This document shows, piece by piece, positions 53,003-61,646 of a DNA stretch of 64,000 nt. Source of the DNA: JBHJGM01 sp050331815 (lineage in GTDB: Bacteria > Verrucomicrobiota > Verrucomicrobiia > Opitutales > JBHJGM01); contig JBHJGM010000016.1 of assembly GCA_050331815.1 (NCBI GenBank), positions 71,782 to 135,781 of the forward strand, given 5' to 3'. The notes under the pieces were generated by a model, which was given only the letters and a program-made list of their open reading frames with translations, ran no database searches and had not been told where the DNA came from. Numbering within the stretch: the stretch's first letter is position 1; every line of letters starts with the position of its first letter. Position numbers and translations under genes: made by a program.

Positions 53003-53608
53003 CTAGCGGCTGAGTTCGTAGATGGCGTAGCCGGCCAGGAGGCTGGGCCAGTAGCGTTGGGGGGATTCCCAGTCGGCGGAGAGGTAGAGGCGGCGAGCGA
53101 TGGTGATGGCGTGCTGTGCGCAGAATTCCTCGAAGTCCGCGATGGAGACTGGATTGGTCGGGCGCGACTCGTACCAGCGTTCAGGGAAGACGTCGTTGCG
53201 AATCCGACGGCCCTCCAGCAGCATGTTCAGGCGATTTTTCCAGAAGCCGTGATTCACGAAGCCGATGGCCACATGGCGTCCCACCCGCAGCGCCTCGTCG
53301 AGAACGTGGGCCGGGCGGCTGAGTTCGGGGAGCGTGCGCGAGCAGACTACCCAGTCGAAAAAGTCGTCAGGGAACTCGGCCAGAATTTTTTCGATGTCGC
53401 CCTGATAGGCCGGGACACCACGCCGAACGCAGCCAGCGATCTTTTCCGGGTTTAGATCGACGCCCAGTCCGTAGATGCTTTTGAGCTGCTTGAGATCGTG
53501 CAGCAAGACACCGCGCCCACAGCCCAGATCGAGCACGCGCTCACCTTCGCCGACCCATTCACGCAGGGCGGCGAAGTCGACTTTGCGCTTCTGCTCAAGA
53601 GGTTTCAT
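53003..53608 (-). CDS. metW: Methionine biosynthesis protein MetW
   Basis: 201 aa from ATG 53608. Methyltransferase-like fold: ERVLDLGCGRGVLLHDL (motif I), GLGVDLNPEKIAGCV, then the MetW hallmark AYQGDIEKILAEFPDDFFDWVVCSRTLPEL and the arginine/tryptophan-rich WYESRPTNPVSIADFEEFC. MetW works with MetX in homoserine acylation in several bacteria, and metX lies immediately upstream on the same strand (86-base gap). Confidence 0.94.
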   Translation of the reverse strand: MKPLEQKRKVDFAALREWVGEGERVLDLGCGRGVLLHDLKQLKSIYGLGVDLNPEKIAGCVRRGVPAYQGDIEKILAEFPDDFFDWVVCSRTLPELSRPAHVLDEALRVGRHVAIGFVNHGFWKNRLNMLLEGRRIRNDVFPERWYESRPTNPVSIADFEEFCAQHAITIARRLYLSADWESPQRYWPSLLAGYAIYELSR

Positions 53609-53642
53609 CGGATGCAAATCAAACCCGGAGCTACATATACAT

Positions 53643-53680
53643 AACCACGAACATGAAGAGAGACGGAATTATTCATGGTT
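53643..53680. repeat. ACCACGAA-type inverted element between metX and metW
   Basis: AACCACGAACATGAAGAG at 53643 and ATTCATGGTT ending at 53680 form an imperfect inverted pair, resembling the motif in the nusB-ftsY gap. It fills most of the 86-base gap. Confidence 0.4.
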
Positions 53681-53694
53681 CTAATTTACTTAAA

Positions 53695-54837
53695 TCAAAT
53701 GAGAAAGGCGCGGATGAGGTCACCGAGTTCGGGAGCGTCGACGAGAAAAGAGTCGTGGCCGAGGGGCATATCGACTTCGGCATAGGTGGCGTCCTTGCGA
53801 CAACGCAGCAAAGCGTGGACGATTTCGCGGTTTTGGCTGGGCGGGAAGAGCCAGTCGGTGGAGAAGCCCACGACAAGCGTGCGGGCCTGAATGCGCGCGA
53901 GGGTGTCTTCAAGGCTGCCGGTTTCGCCGTAGAGGTCGAAGCGGTCGAGGGCCTTGGTGAAATAGAGATAGGTGTTGGCGTCGAAGCGGTTGACGAAGCT
54001 CTGGCCCTGGTAGCGCAGGTAGGATTCGACCTCGAACTCGACGTCGAAGAACTCGCGAGAGCGGGCTTCGCGACGGCTGCGGCCAAACTTTTCTTCCAGA
54101 CCCTGGTCGGAGAGGTACGTGATGTGCGCCATCATGCGGGCGATGGCGAGGCCCACGTCGGGGCCCTCGCCCGGGGCGTAGTGACCCTCGTTCCAGCCGG
54201 CGTCGCGGATGATCGCCTGGCGCCCCACCTCGTTAAAGGCGATGGCCTGGGCGCTTTGGCGGGCGGTGGTGGCCAGACCTAGAATCTGTCGCACGCGCTC
54301 CGGAAAATCGATGCCCCATTGGAGCACCTGCATGCCACCCATCGAGCCGCCCACCACGCAGCGCAACGTGTCGATGCCGAGGTGATCGATCAGTCGCGCC
54401 TGGGCGGCCACCATGTCGCGGATGGTGAGCGCGGGGAAATCGAGCGCGAAGGGTTCGCCGGTGGCGGGGTTGGTCGAGGAGGGGCCGGTGGAGCCCTGGC
54501 AGCCGCCGATGCTGTTCGAGCAGATGATGAAAAACTTGTCGGTATCGAGGGGCTTGCCAGGGCCGATCAGGTTGTTCCACCAGCCGGGTTTGCGGTCGTC
54601 GAGCGAGTAGTAGCCAGCGCAGTGGTGGTCGCCGCTGAGGGCATGGCAAACGAGGATGGCGTTGTCGCGCGCAGCGTTGAGGCGCCCGTATGTTTCGTAG
54701 CGCAAGGTGAAGCTTTCGAGGCGTCCGCCGCGTTCGAACTCCAGAGGCTGGCGACATTCGAAGTCCTGCCAGCGCACGAGGCCAACCTCGCCGGGAGGCA
54801 CGGTTTCACCCGCGGGGAGTTGTTCGGTGCTGTTCAT
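53695..54837 (-). CDS. metX: Homoserine O-acetyltransferase
   Basis: 380 aa. Acylates homoserine for methionine synthesis by transsulfuration or direct sulfhydrylation. Alpha/beta hydrolase with oxyanion/first strand LVCHALSGDHHCAGYY, the nucleophile elbow GGSMGGMQVLQW (Ser near 166), Asp in VVGFSTDWLFPPSQ (near 327), and His in MPLGHDSFLVD (near 361). ICSNSIGGCQGSTGPSSTNP is a MetX signature. Whether acetyl- or succinyl-CoA is used cannot be read by eye. It pairs with metW. Confidence 0.95.
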   Translation of the reverse strand: MNSTEQLPAGETVPPGEVGLVRWQDFECRQPLEFERGGRLESFTLRYETYGRLNAARDNAILVCHALSGDHHCAGYYSLDDRKPGWWNNLIGPGKPLDTDKFFIICSNSIGGCQGSTGPSSTNPATGEPFALDFPALTIRDMVAAQARLIDHLGIDTLRCVVGGSMGGMQVLQWGIDFPERVRQILGLATTARQSAQAIAFNEVGRQAIIRDAGWNEGHYAPGEGPDVGLAIARMMAHITYLSDQGLEEKFGRSRREARSREFFDVEFEVESYLRYQGQSFVNRFDANTYLYFTKALDRFDLYGETGSLEDTLARIQARTLVVGFSTDWLFPPSQNREIVHALLRCRKDATYAEVDMPLGHDSFLVDAPELGDLIRAFLI

Positions 54838-54905
54838 GCGGCCAGGTCGGGCGGTGACGATCGCGGCGGCTGCAGCTTGTGCCTTTTAGATAACCCATCC
54901 ATCGC

Positions 54906-54929
54906 CCGGTTAGCTCTTGATTAAACCGG
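54906..54929 (-). promoter_or_regulatory. Leader hairpin upstream of metX, possible SAM-responsive element
   Basis: A 6-bp stem CCGGTT/AACCGG with 12-base loop, 69 bases before the metX start, followed on the same strand by TCTAAAAGG. The stem plus downstream CTAAAAGG loosely recalls SAM-II riboswitches, which often precede metX/metA, but the conserved loop GATTTAA is absent. Confidence 0.2.
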
Positions 54930-54966
54930 CCAGAATGCGGAGGGCCAGCGCGCAATGCGAGCCTAA

Positions 54967-55086
54967 GGTCGGGTGGCCCCGACAGGACCGGGTAACCCCG
55001 GCAGGACTATCTTTTGGGGCAAGCCTGGTCGGGTGACCCCAGCAGGACCGGGTGACCCCGGCGGGACCATCTTGGGGGGGCGAACC
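54967..55086. repeat. 60-bp tandem repeat, two units
   Basis: Units at 54967-55026 and 55027-55086, with about 85-90% identity by eye. Each unit holds two related GGGTNACCCC-type sub-repeats of about 19 bases, themselves palindromic. Confidence 0.85.
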
Positions 55087-55138
55087 AGTTGGCGGGATAT
55101 CGGGGGGCGCGTAGTTAGCGCTGCGTGAGCACCTTCTG

Positions 55139-55175
55139 CTGGATTGCGACGGTCGCTTGGCTCCGTCGCAATGAC
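55139..55175. repeat. CATTGCGAG-type dispersed palindromic element, copy C
   Basis: CTGGATTGCGACGGTCGC... to CCGTCGCAATGACG; third copy of the element at 34972 and 52736. Confidence 0.75.
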
Positions 55176-55194
55176 GCAGGGAAGATGGGCCTCT

Positions 55195-56310
55195 TTAGCG
55201 GCGGGGGCCGGTTTCGATTTCCTTGGGGTCGGGGGGGCCATTGTAGGCCATGCCTTCGGGGATGCCGCGTTGGGCCTCGACCTCGATGGCACGGAGTTCG
55301 GCGGAGAAGTCACCAACCACGACGGAGGAGGCCATCTTGACGGGGATATGGTAGCGGTCGTTGGACAGCCAGATGAGGACCTCGGCGTTGGGGCTTTTTT
55401 TGAAGACGCCGCCGGCATCGCCCACGTCCGGGCGGACGAGGAGGGCATCGAATTTGCCGAGTGGGACCTCAACTTCCTCATAACGCAGAGCATCGATGGA
55501 GCCGTCGACCCACTTTTTGCCGTCGGTGAGCGGGACGTAATAATTCTGGCCGGGGCGCAGATCGAGGGTGCGGAAAAAGTAGACCGCGGAGATGGGGTCG
55601 AAGCCGTCTTCCTTGAGATCGACGGCGGGTTTGTGCGGTCGGTTCCAGTTGGTGTAGTGGCTGGTTTTGCCGTCCCAGTCGAACGTGACGCGCACGTCGC
55701 GGTTGGTTTTGCCCTCGATCTGGCGCTTGGTGTAGAGCAACGAGCGCTGCATGTTTAGCTGGGCCCAGCCGTAGATGCGGGTGCGGACCTTGTAGACCAG
55801 ATCGATGACGGGGTCGGTGCGGATGGTGAGCGAGAGCTTGTAGCAGGGGATGCCGTCGATCTCCTCGGGGCCTTCGACCATCATGAGGCCCTCGCCGACT
55901 TTGAGGGCTTCCCACTTGAGGTCGTAGTAGAGGCGCTCGGAAATGCGGAAGGGCGGTGCCTCGCCCTGCAGGCCGGGGGCGCGGGGAGCGTTGGTGTGGT
56001 CGGCGGCCGGCAGATCGCCGTCGTCAATCACCGGGGCGGGCGCATCGGCCAGGCCCACGTTTGCGGCAGTTTCGGACGACGCTAATTCGCCCGAAGGTGT
56101 CGTCGAGTCAGTTTGGCTAGGCGGGTCGGCTTCGGAGAAAACGACCGGCGCTTCGTCCGGAGCGGAGGGTCCGAAGTCGGCATCCGACGGGAGCGCGGGA
56201 TCGACCTCGGAAAGGACGATGGGATCGGTGCTGAGTTCGGAACTGGTGCAGGCGGCAAAGCAAAGCGCCGACAGCAACCAGCCGGCTATGGCGAGGGATT
56301 TCTTCGGCAT
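55195..56310 (-). CDS. DUF3108 lipoprotein
   Basis: 371 aa. Lipoprotein signal ending LCFAAC, Cys at residue 21. Residues 22-115 are a low-complexity Ser/Asp/Ala/Pro linker. From about 118 the DUF3108 domain follows: RISERLYYDLKWEALKVGEGLM, VYKVRTRIYGWAQLNMQRSLLYTKRQIEGKT, FDPISAVYFFRTLDLRPGQNYYVPLTDGKKW and WLSNDRYHIPVKMASSVVVGDF. The family is a periplasmic beta-barrel-like fold of unknown role. The long linker suggests it reaches away from the outer membrane. Confidence 0.88.
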   Translation of the reverse strand: MPKKSLAIAGWLLSALCFAACTSSELSTDPIVLSEVDPALPSDADFGPSAPDEAPVVFSEADPPSQTDSTTPSGELASSETAANVGLADAPAPVIDDGDLPAADHTNAPRAPGLQGEAPPFRISERLYYDLKWEALKVGEGLMMVEGPEEIDGIPCYKLSLTIRTDPVIDLVYKVRTRIYGWAQLNMQRSLLYTKRQIEGKTNRDVRVTFDWDGKTSHYTNWNRPHKPAVDLKEDGFDPISAVYFFRTLDLRPGQNYYVPLTDGKKWVDGSIDALRYEEVEVPLGKFDALLVRPDVGDAGGVFKKSPNAEVLIWLSNDRYHIPVKMASSVVVGDFSAELRAIEVEAQRGIPEGMAYNGPPDPKEIETGPRR

Positions 56311-56369
56311 CTGATGTGAATGGATTTATCACAGACAGCCGGTGGTGGCCAGCGGTTCCGCCGCGTAAA

Positions 56370-58982
56370 TCACTTCACCTGAACGGGTTTGAGATTCCAG
56401 ATCTGTTCGGCGTATTCGCCGATGGTGCGGTCGGAGGAGAATTTGCCGACACGAGCGGTGTTGAGGGCAGCCATGCGCACCCAGTGGTCCGCGTTCTGAT
56501 AGGCGTCGCTGACCTGAGCCTGGCAATCGATGTAGGCCTGGAAGTCAGCGAGGACGAGGAACGGGTCGCCCCCGTCGAGGAGGCTGTGGCGGAGGCTGTC
56601 AAAAGCGCCGGGATCGCCTTCGCAGAAGTAGCCCGAGGTGAGCCAGTCGAGGCAGGCCTTGAGTTCCTCGTTGCTGTTGTAGAGGTCCCACGGGTTGTAA
56701 CCGCTCGCGCGAAGGGCTTCAACCTCCTCGACCGTCTTGCCGAAGATAAAGATGTTTTCGTCGCCGACCTCCTCGCGAATCTCGACGTTGGCGCCGTCGA
56801 GGGTGCCGATGGTGAGCGCACCGTTGAGCGCGAGCTTCATGTTGCCGGTGCCGGAGGCTTCCTTACCCGCGGTAGAAATCTGCTCGGAGAGATCGGCGGC
56901 GGGGATGATGTGCTCGGCCAGCGTGACGCTGTAGTTAGGCAGGAAGCAGACCTTCAGGCGGTCGCCGACGCGCTGGTCGTTGTTGACGCGCGCGGCCACG
57001 GCGTTGATCGCGTGAATGATGGTCTTGGCCAGCTCGTAGCCCGGGGCGGCCTTGGCCGCGAAAACGTACACGCGCGGCGCGTAGTTGTAATCGGGCTGGT
57101 GAAGGATGCGGCGGTAGTGGCTGAGGATGTGCAGGAGGTTCAGGTGCTGGCGCTTGTACTCGTGCAAGCGCTTGATCTGCACGTCGAAGAGCGCGCCGGG
57201 ATCGACTGAAATGTCCATGCACTCCTGGATAACGCCGGCGAGGCGAATCTTGTTCTGGCGCTTGACCGCAGCGTATTCCTTGCGGAAGCCGGCGTCCTCG
57301 ATGAGCGGCTCAAGCTGGCGGAGGCGGTCGAGGTCCTTGACCCAGTTTTCGTCGCCGAGGGAGTCGGTGATGAGACGGCTCAGGCGCGGGTTGCAGGCCT
57401 TGAGCCAGCGACGCGGCGTGATGCCGTTGGTCTTGTTCTGCAGCTTGCCCGGGAAGAGCTGGTCGAAGGCGTTAAAAAGGTCCTCGCGCAGCAAGCGGGT
57501 GTGCAGGGCGGCCACACCGTTCACGGCATGGCTGGCAACCACGGAAAGGTAGGCCATGCGAATCATCTTGGGTTCGCCTTCCTCGATGATGGACAGCGCG
57601 GACTTGCGGGCGTCGTCACCGGGCCAGTGCGCCTCGACCTCGTCTTCGAGGAAGCGGCGATTGATCTCGTAGATGATCTGCAGGTGGCGCGGGAGCAGGC
57701 GCTCAAACAGTGGCACCGACCATTTTTCCAGCGCCTCGGGCAGAAGGGTGTGGTTGGTGTAAGCGAAGACCTTGCGGCAGATGCCCCAGGCGGCGTCCCA
57801 TTCGATGCCGTATTCGTCGAGGAAGATGCGCATCAACTCGGGGACGGCGACGGCGGGGTGCGTGTCGTTGAGCTGGATGGCCACCTTTTCGGGAAAGTTG
57901 TCCCAGCCTTCGTTGTGCTTCTGGTAACGGCGGATGATGTCGTGCAGCGAGCAGCTGACGAAAAAGTATTGCTGGACCAGGCGCAGCTCCTTGCCGTTCT
58001 CGGTCTTGTCGTTGGGATAGAGGACCTTTGAAACGGTCTCGCTGATGGCCTTTTGGCGGACCGCCTCGACGTAGTCGCCGCGGTTGAACTCCTCCAGGTC
58101 GAACTCCTGCGAGGCGCGCGATTCCCAGAGGCGCAAAAAGTTGATGGTGTTGGCACCGTAGCCGACGATCGGCACATCCCAGGGCACGCCGATGATACTG
58201 CGGTGGTTGACCCAGGCGGGGTACCAATCGCCCTTATCATCAAAATGGTATTCGACGTGGCCCATCAGGGGCACCTCGACGGCGTATTCCGGGCGCTCGA
58301 TCTGCCAGGGGTTGCCCGAGCGCTGCCAGTTGTCGGGCTTTTCGATCTGGCGACCCTCGACGAATTCCTGGCGGAAGAGCCCAAACTCGTACTGGATGCC
58401 GTAACCGATGGCGGGCAGCTCCATCGTGGCGAGGGAGTCGAGGAAGCAGGCAGCCAGACGGCCCAGACCGCCGTTGCCCAGGCCCATGTCGACCTCCTGC
58501 TCAAAAACCTCGCGCGGGTTCTGGCCCAGTTCCTCGAGCGCGGTGCGCACGTTTTCGAGCAGACCGGTGTTGTTGAGGTTGTCCTCAAGCAGACGCCCGA
58601 TGAGGTACTCCATGGAAAGGTAGTAGACGCGGCGGACGTTTTGTTCGTTGTGGGCAGACTGGGTGGCGATGAAACGGGCCAGCACACGGTCGCGCACCGC
58701 GTAGGAAGCCGAGAGCCACCAGTCGCGCATCTGGGCCGAGTCCACGTCGCGCGCCAGCGAGTACTTGAGGTGATTGAGGATGGAGGTTTTGAGGCCCTCG
58801 GTATCGCTCTCGATATTGAACTTGAAGGGCTTGGCCTTCTTTTTGGGCGTTTTGGGCGAATAGCCCTCGGGCATGGTCTCGCTCTCAGCGGAAAGAATGA
58901 GGCCTGCGCCGGGCACGTTGCCGAAACCGGAGGCGGTGCCTTTTTTGGCGGGGACGGACTGAATGGAGGAAGATGCGTTCAT
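56370..58982 (-). CDS. glgP: Glycogen/starch/alpha-glucan phosphorylase
   Basis: 870 aa. GT35 enzyme releasing glucose 1-phosphate from glycogen. YYLSMEYLIGRLLEDNLNN, DMGLGNGGLGRLAACFLDS, GYGIQYEFGLFRQEF, NDTHPAVAVPELMRI, FDVQIKRLHEYKRQ and the PLP-lysine motif EASGTGNMKLALNGALTIGTLDGANVEI (Lys near 713) are all intact. An N-terminal extension of about 55 residues (Pro/Lys-rich, KTPKKKAKPFKF) precedes the normal start. No other glycogen genes flank it. Confidence 0.97.
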   Translation of the reverse strand: MNASSSIQSVPAKKGTASGFGNVPGAGLILSAESETMPEGYSPKTPKKKAKPFKFNIESDTEGLKTSILNHLKYSLARDVDSAQMRDWWLSASYAVRDRVLARFIATQSAHNEQNVRRVYYLSMEYLIGRLLEDNLNNTGLLENVRTALEELGQNPREVFEQEVDMGLGNGGLGRLAACFLDSLATMELPAIGYGIQYEFGLFRQEFVEGRQIEKPDNWQRSGNPWQIERPEYAVEVPLMGHVEYHFDDKGDWYPAWVNHRSIIGVPWDVPIVGYGANTINFLRLWESRASQEFDLEEFNRGDYVEAVRQKAISETVSKVLYPNDKTENGKELRLVQQYFFVSCSLHDIIRRYQKHNEGWDNFPEKVAIQLNDTHPAVAVPELMRIFLDEYGIEWDAAWGICRKVFAYTNHTLLPEALEKWSVPLFERLLPRHLQIIYEINRRFLEDEVEAHWPGDDARKSALSIIEEGEPKMIRMAYLSVVASHAVNGVAALHTRLLREDLFNAFDQLFPGKLQNKTNGITPRRWLKACNPRLSRLITDSLGDENWVKDLDRLRQLEPLIEDAGFRKEYAAVKRQNKIRLAGVIQECMDISVDPGALFDVQIKRLHEYKRQHLNLLHILSHYRRILHQPDYNYAPRVYVFAAKAAPGYELAKTIIHAINAVAARVNNDQRVGDRLKVCFLPNYSVTLAEHIIPAADLSEQISTAGKEASGTGNMKLALNGALTIGTLDGANVEIREEVGDENIFIFGKTVEEVEALRASGYNPWDLYNSNEELKACLDWLTSGYFCEGDPGAFDSLRHSLLDGGDPFLVLADFQAYIDCQAQVSDAYQNADHWVRMAALNTARVGKFSSDRTIGEYAEQIWNLKPVQVK

Positions 58983-59227
58983 GGAAATGGATGCGCGTTC
59001 TCTGTAGAGTGGGTTGGGTGAGCGCGGTGAGCAGTCTATGTGCCGCGTTGACGGACAAGCGCCACGTTGGTTAAGAATGCCTTATCGGCAGAGCAAGTCC
59101 AACGGAAAGGGGGCGACAAAGGACTCATATGGCCTGACCGGCCAACGGGCTCGACTTGCTCAACCGGTCGAATCGGTGGCGCTTTGACGATTCGCCTGGG
59201 CATCGCTCTGTTTATCTTCGGCTAACG

Positions 59228-59788
59228 ATGCTTTTTCGTAACGAGGTCTTGCAGCGGATCGCGGATGGATCCGTGACGCTAGCTTTCCGGCGATGGAAAC
59301 GAGCCTCGGTCAAGACAGGCAGCCAACTAAAAACGGCGGCAGGGCTGGTCTTGATCGAGTCGGTGCGCCACTACCGTCTGGACGCCATCTCCAAAGCCGA
59401 TGCAAACCGTGCCAGATACCACAGTGTCAAAGCCTTACGCACCGAGTTGGCCCAGAGAGACGGCGATGTGTACCGGATTGAGCTGACATACGCCGGAGCT
59501 GACCCAAGAATTGAACTACGCGAAGACACCAAACTATCCGACGAAGATGTGGAAGAGCTCCGGACTCAGCTTGACCGCTATGACGGCGCTTCCCGCCACG
59601 GACCGTGGACGGCCAAGATTTTGCATGCGATCGAACTCAATCCGAAGCTTCCAGCAGTTGAATTAGCGGCCACCAGCGGATTTGAGAAAGAATGGCTCAA
59701 GACAAACGTGCGCAAGCTCAAGAACCTGGGTCGGACCATCAGCCATCAGCCGGGCTACGAGCTTTCGCCGCGCGGTAGGGCTTTTTAG
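59228..59788 (+). CDS. Conserved protein of unknown function
   Basis: 186 aa from ATG 59228; an upstream in-frame ATG at 59156 lacks supporting homology. The N-terminus LFRNEVLQRIADGSVTLAFRRWKRASVKTGSQLKTAAGLVLIESV resembles ASCH/PUA-like RNA-binding folds, and similar proteins exist in other phyla. The C-terminal 70 residues (HGPWTAKILHAIELNPKLPAVELAATSGFEKEWLKTNVRKLKNLG) look like a winged-helix DNA-binding domain. The combination suggests a nucleic-acid-binding regulator. It is convergent with purA. Confidence 0.72.
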   Translation: MLFRNEVLQRIADGSVTLAFRRWKRASVKTGSQLKTAAGLVLIESVRHYRLDAISKADANRARYHSVKALRTELAQRDGDVYRIELTYAGADPRIELREDTKLSDEDVEELRTQLDRYDGASRHGPWTAKILHAIELNPKLPAVELAATSGFEKEWLKTNVRKLKNLGRTISHQPGYELSPRGRAF

Positions 59789-59818
59789 CAAAGGGGAGGA
59801 TTCACGGATGGATCCGCC

Positions 59819-61429
59819 TCAGTTAGCCTGGAATGAGGCCTGATCGCCGACGGCTTGAGGCACGGCGTTGGCGAGAGAGCGCAGTTCGGCAGGCGGAGGC
59901 ACATCGCGGATAATCTGGCTGGGGTCGGGACCAACCCCAACGTAGCGCAGGTTAGGCAGTTGAGAGCCGGGGAGTTCCTCCCAGGACGCGCGGAAGGCGC
60001 ATTCGACCACCGCCTGCAGGCAGCAGGCCACGTAGCGCTGCGCGTTTTCGGGAAGGTCGTCCCAGGAACGTGCCTGGCGGATGTCTTCGGGCCAGCCGGG
60101 TACCTCGCGGTAGACCGGCTGCAGCGCCTTGCGCACGGCGTCATCGCGCGGAACACCGGGGATGATCGCGCCGTCGGGGTCCGCGTAGCCCGTGCAGATC
60201 AGGAGGTTACCTTCGGGCCAATCATCGCCCAGGGAGAGGGCGTCGAGCTTGTTGATGACCAGGTCGTCAAAACCGCCGTAGCGCAGAGCGTCACCTTTTT
60301 CGACGGCATCAAACCAGCCAACCATGCGCTGGCGTCCGGTGCTGGTGCCAAATTCGAGCTTTTTCAGGCGGGCGGCAAGGGGGTGCGCGTCGTCGATGCG
60401 GGTCAGGAAGACGTGGGTGCCGACCTTGGTGTCGTAGGCCTTGCAGCAGCCGACGGTGTGGACCGGCTGGATCGGGATGCCGGCGCTTTGGAAGAGCTCG
60501 GGGGTGTAAGTGTGCGAGGCGGTGACGTTGGGCGAAAAGCCCGCGCGCTTGTCGAGCCAGAAGCTCTGGCCGAACTCACCGATGAGGTAGCGGTCGCGGA
60601 GGAGGGTTTCGAGGGCGGCCTCGCGCACATCGGAAATGTGGGCGCGCAGACGTTGCCCCGCCTGCCAATAAGCCTCGATCAAAGCGTCGACGTTCAGCCT
60701 GAAGGGCGTGTCTGCGTTGAAGGCGATGAAGTCGATGTCGCTTGGGGAAAGGGCACCGGCGTCGAGGGTTTCGGCATTGGCGCGGGTCTCCGCCGCGGTG
60801 AGGGTGTCAAAAAGGCCGGCCCACTTTTCAGGGGGCAGTTGGTACACGTGCTCGATGGTGCGACAGGCACGGTCGGCACGCTGGGAAAGTTTGCGGGCAT
60901 AGTCCGCGCGGCCGCCTAGAAAATCGGCGTAGTGGATTTGAAACTGGCCGGCTTCGTCGAGGTAGGCCGGGGTGATGCCGCGACCGGTGCTGCCACGTGC
61001 TTCCTCGCCAAGGATAGCGCCGCGGTAGTGCTCGCAAGCGAGGTCGAGGAGCCGGTGGCAGAGGTCGGAAACCTGGCAGCGCTGGTCGATACGCAGGCGC
61101 GGCCGCACGTGCGCGTGCCCCTTCATCTCAACGTAGGCGAGTTCCCAAAGGAGCTTGCGCGGGTCGGCCACCACGCCCGCCCCCAGCGCCAGGCAACCCA
61201 CGTCTGCCTCAATGACGCCGGCCGGCAGCAAGTTGAGCTTCAAGCCGCCGGCGGTGTGGCCGGAATTGGCCCCGCCGTTGACCTTGAGGACCATGCCCAC
61301 GGGGTCGGCCTGGCCGGACTGGTGGCGGAGTTCGTCGATCAACTCGGGGATGAGCCGGCCCTTGCCCTCGTCGCCGAGAGTGACACCGACGTCGGCGATC
61401 AGGTGGCTTTTGAAGGGCGTGAGGGACAT
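59819..61429 (-). CDS. purA: Adenylosuccinate synthetase, divergent
   Basis: 536 aa from ATG 61429, against about 430 in typical PurA. First committed step from IMP to AMP using GTP and aspartate. The GTP/IMP loop reads VGVTLGDEGKGRLIPE (catalytic Asp kept; the usual GxQWGDEGKG is altered). NGGANSGHTAGG has the catalytic His. EEARGSTGRGITPAYLD, EFGTSTGRQRMVGWFDAV and LVINKLDALSLGD mark IMP and GTP sites. Extra length comes from several insertions, including near 100-130 and the C-terminal third. The open frame upstream of 61429 has no homology. Confidence 0.88.
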   Translation of the reverse strand: MSLTPFKSHLIADVGVTLGDEGKGRLIPELIDELRHQSGQADPVGMVLKVNGGANSGHTAGGLKLNLLPAGVIEADVGCLALGAGVVADPRKLLWELAYVEMKGHAHVRPRLRIDQRCQVSDLCHRLLDLACEHYRGAILGEEARGSTGRGITPAYLDEAGQFQIHYADFLGGRADYARKLSQRADRACRTIEHVYQLPPEKWAGLFDTLTAAETRANAETLDAGALSPSDIDFIAFNADTPFRLNVDALIEAYWQAGQRLRAHISDVREAALETLLRDRYLIGEFGQSFWLDKRAGFSPNVTASHTYTPELFQSAGIPIQPVHTVGCCKAYDTKVGTHVFLTRIDDAHPLAARLKKLEFGTSTGRQRMVGWFDAVEKGDALRYGGFDDLVINKLDALSLGDDWPEGNLLICTGYADPDGAIIPGVPRDDAVRKALQPVYREVPGWPEDIRQARSWDDLPENAQRYVACCLQAVVECAFRASWEELPGSQLPNLRYVGVGPDPSQIIRDVPPPAELRSLANAVPQAVGDQASFQAN

Positions 61430-61646
61430 GGTAATTGCAGTGAAATCAGGGGTTCGGAGAAATCGGGACCAAAGATTTAAAAAAACCAAGTCGTGGCGCG
61501 GGTGGCAAGTCCAAGGGAAAAGGGCGTTCGTGCGGGGCCGCGCTTGCGATGCAGCCGATGAGATCGCCTGCGGCGTACATCGATGGAGAGGAACGGGCGG
61601 GCGCAATGAGCTTGAAGCCGCTTGAAGCGGTGCGCTGCATGTGCGC

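Larger units (their letters stand above)
54838..55194. other. 357-base region upstream of metX with tandem repeat
   Basis: Contains the metX leader (about 54838-54960), a 60-bp tandem repeat (54967-55086) and a CATTGCGAG-type element (55139-55175). No gene supported. Confidence 0.6.

Noticed and set aside
54963..55493. Minus-strand ORF with collagen-like GSPGPAG/GLPGPVG repeats
   Set aside because: It is the translation of the 60-bp tandem repeat plus antisense of the DUF3108 gene; it has no ribosome site and the repeat explains the pattern.
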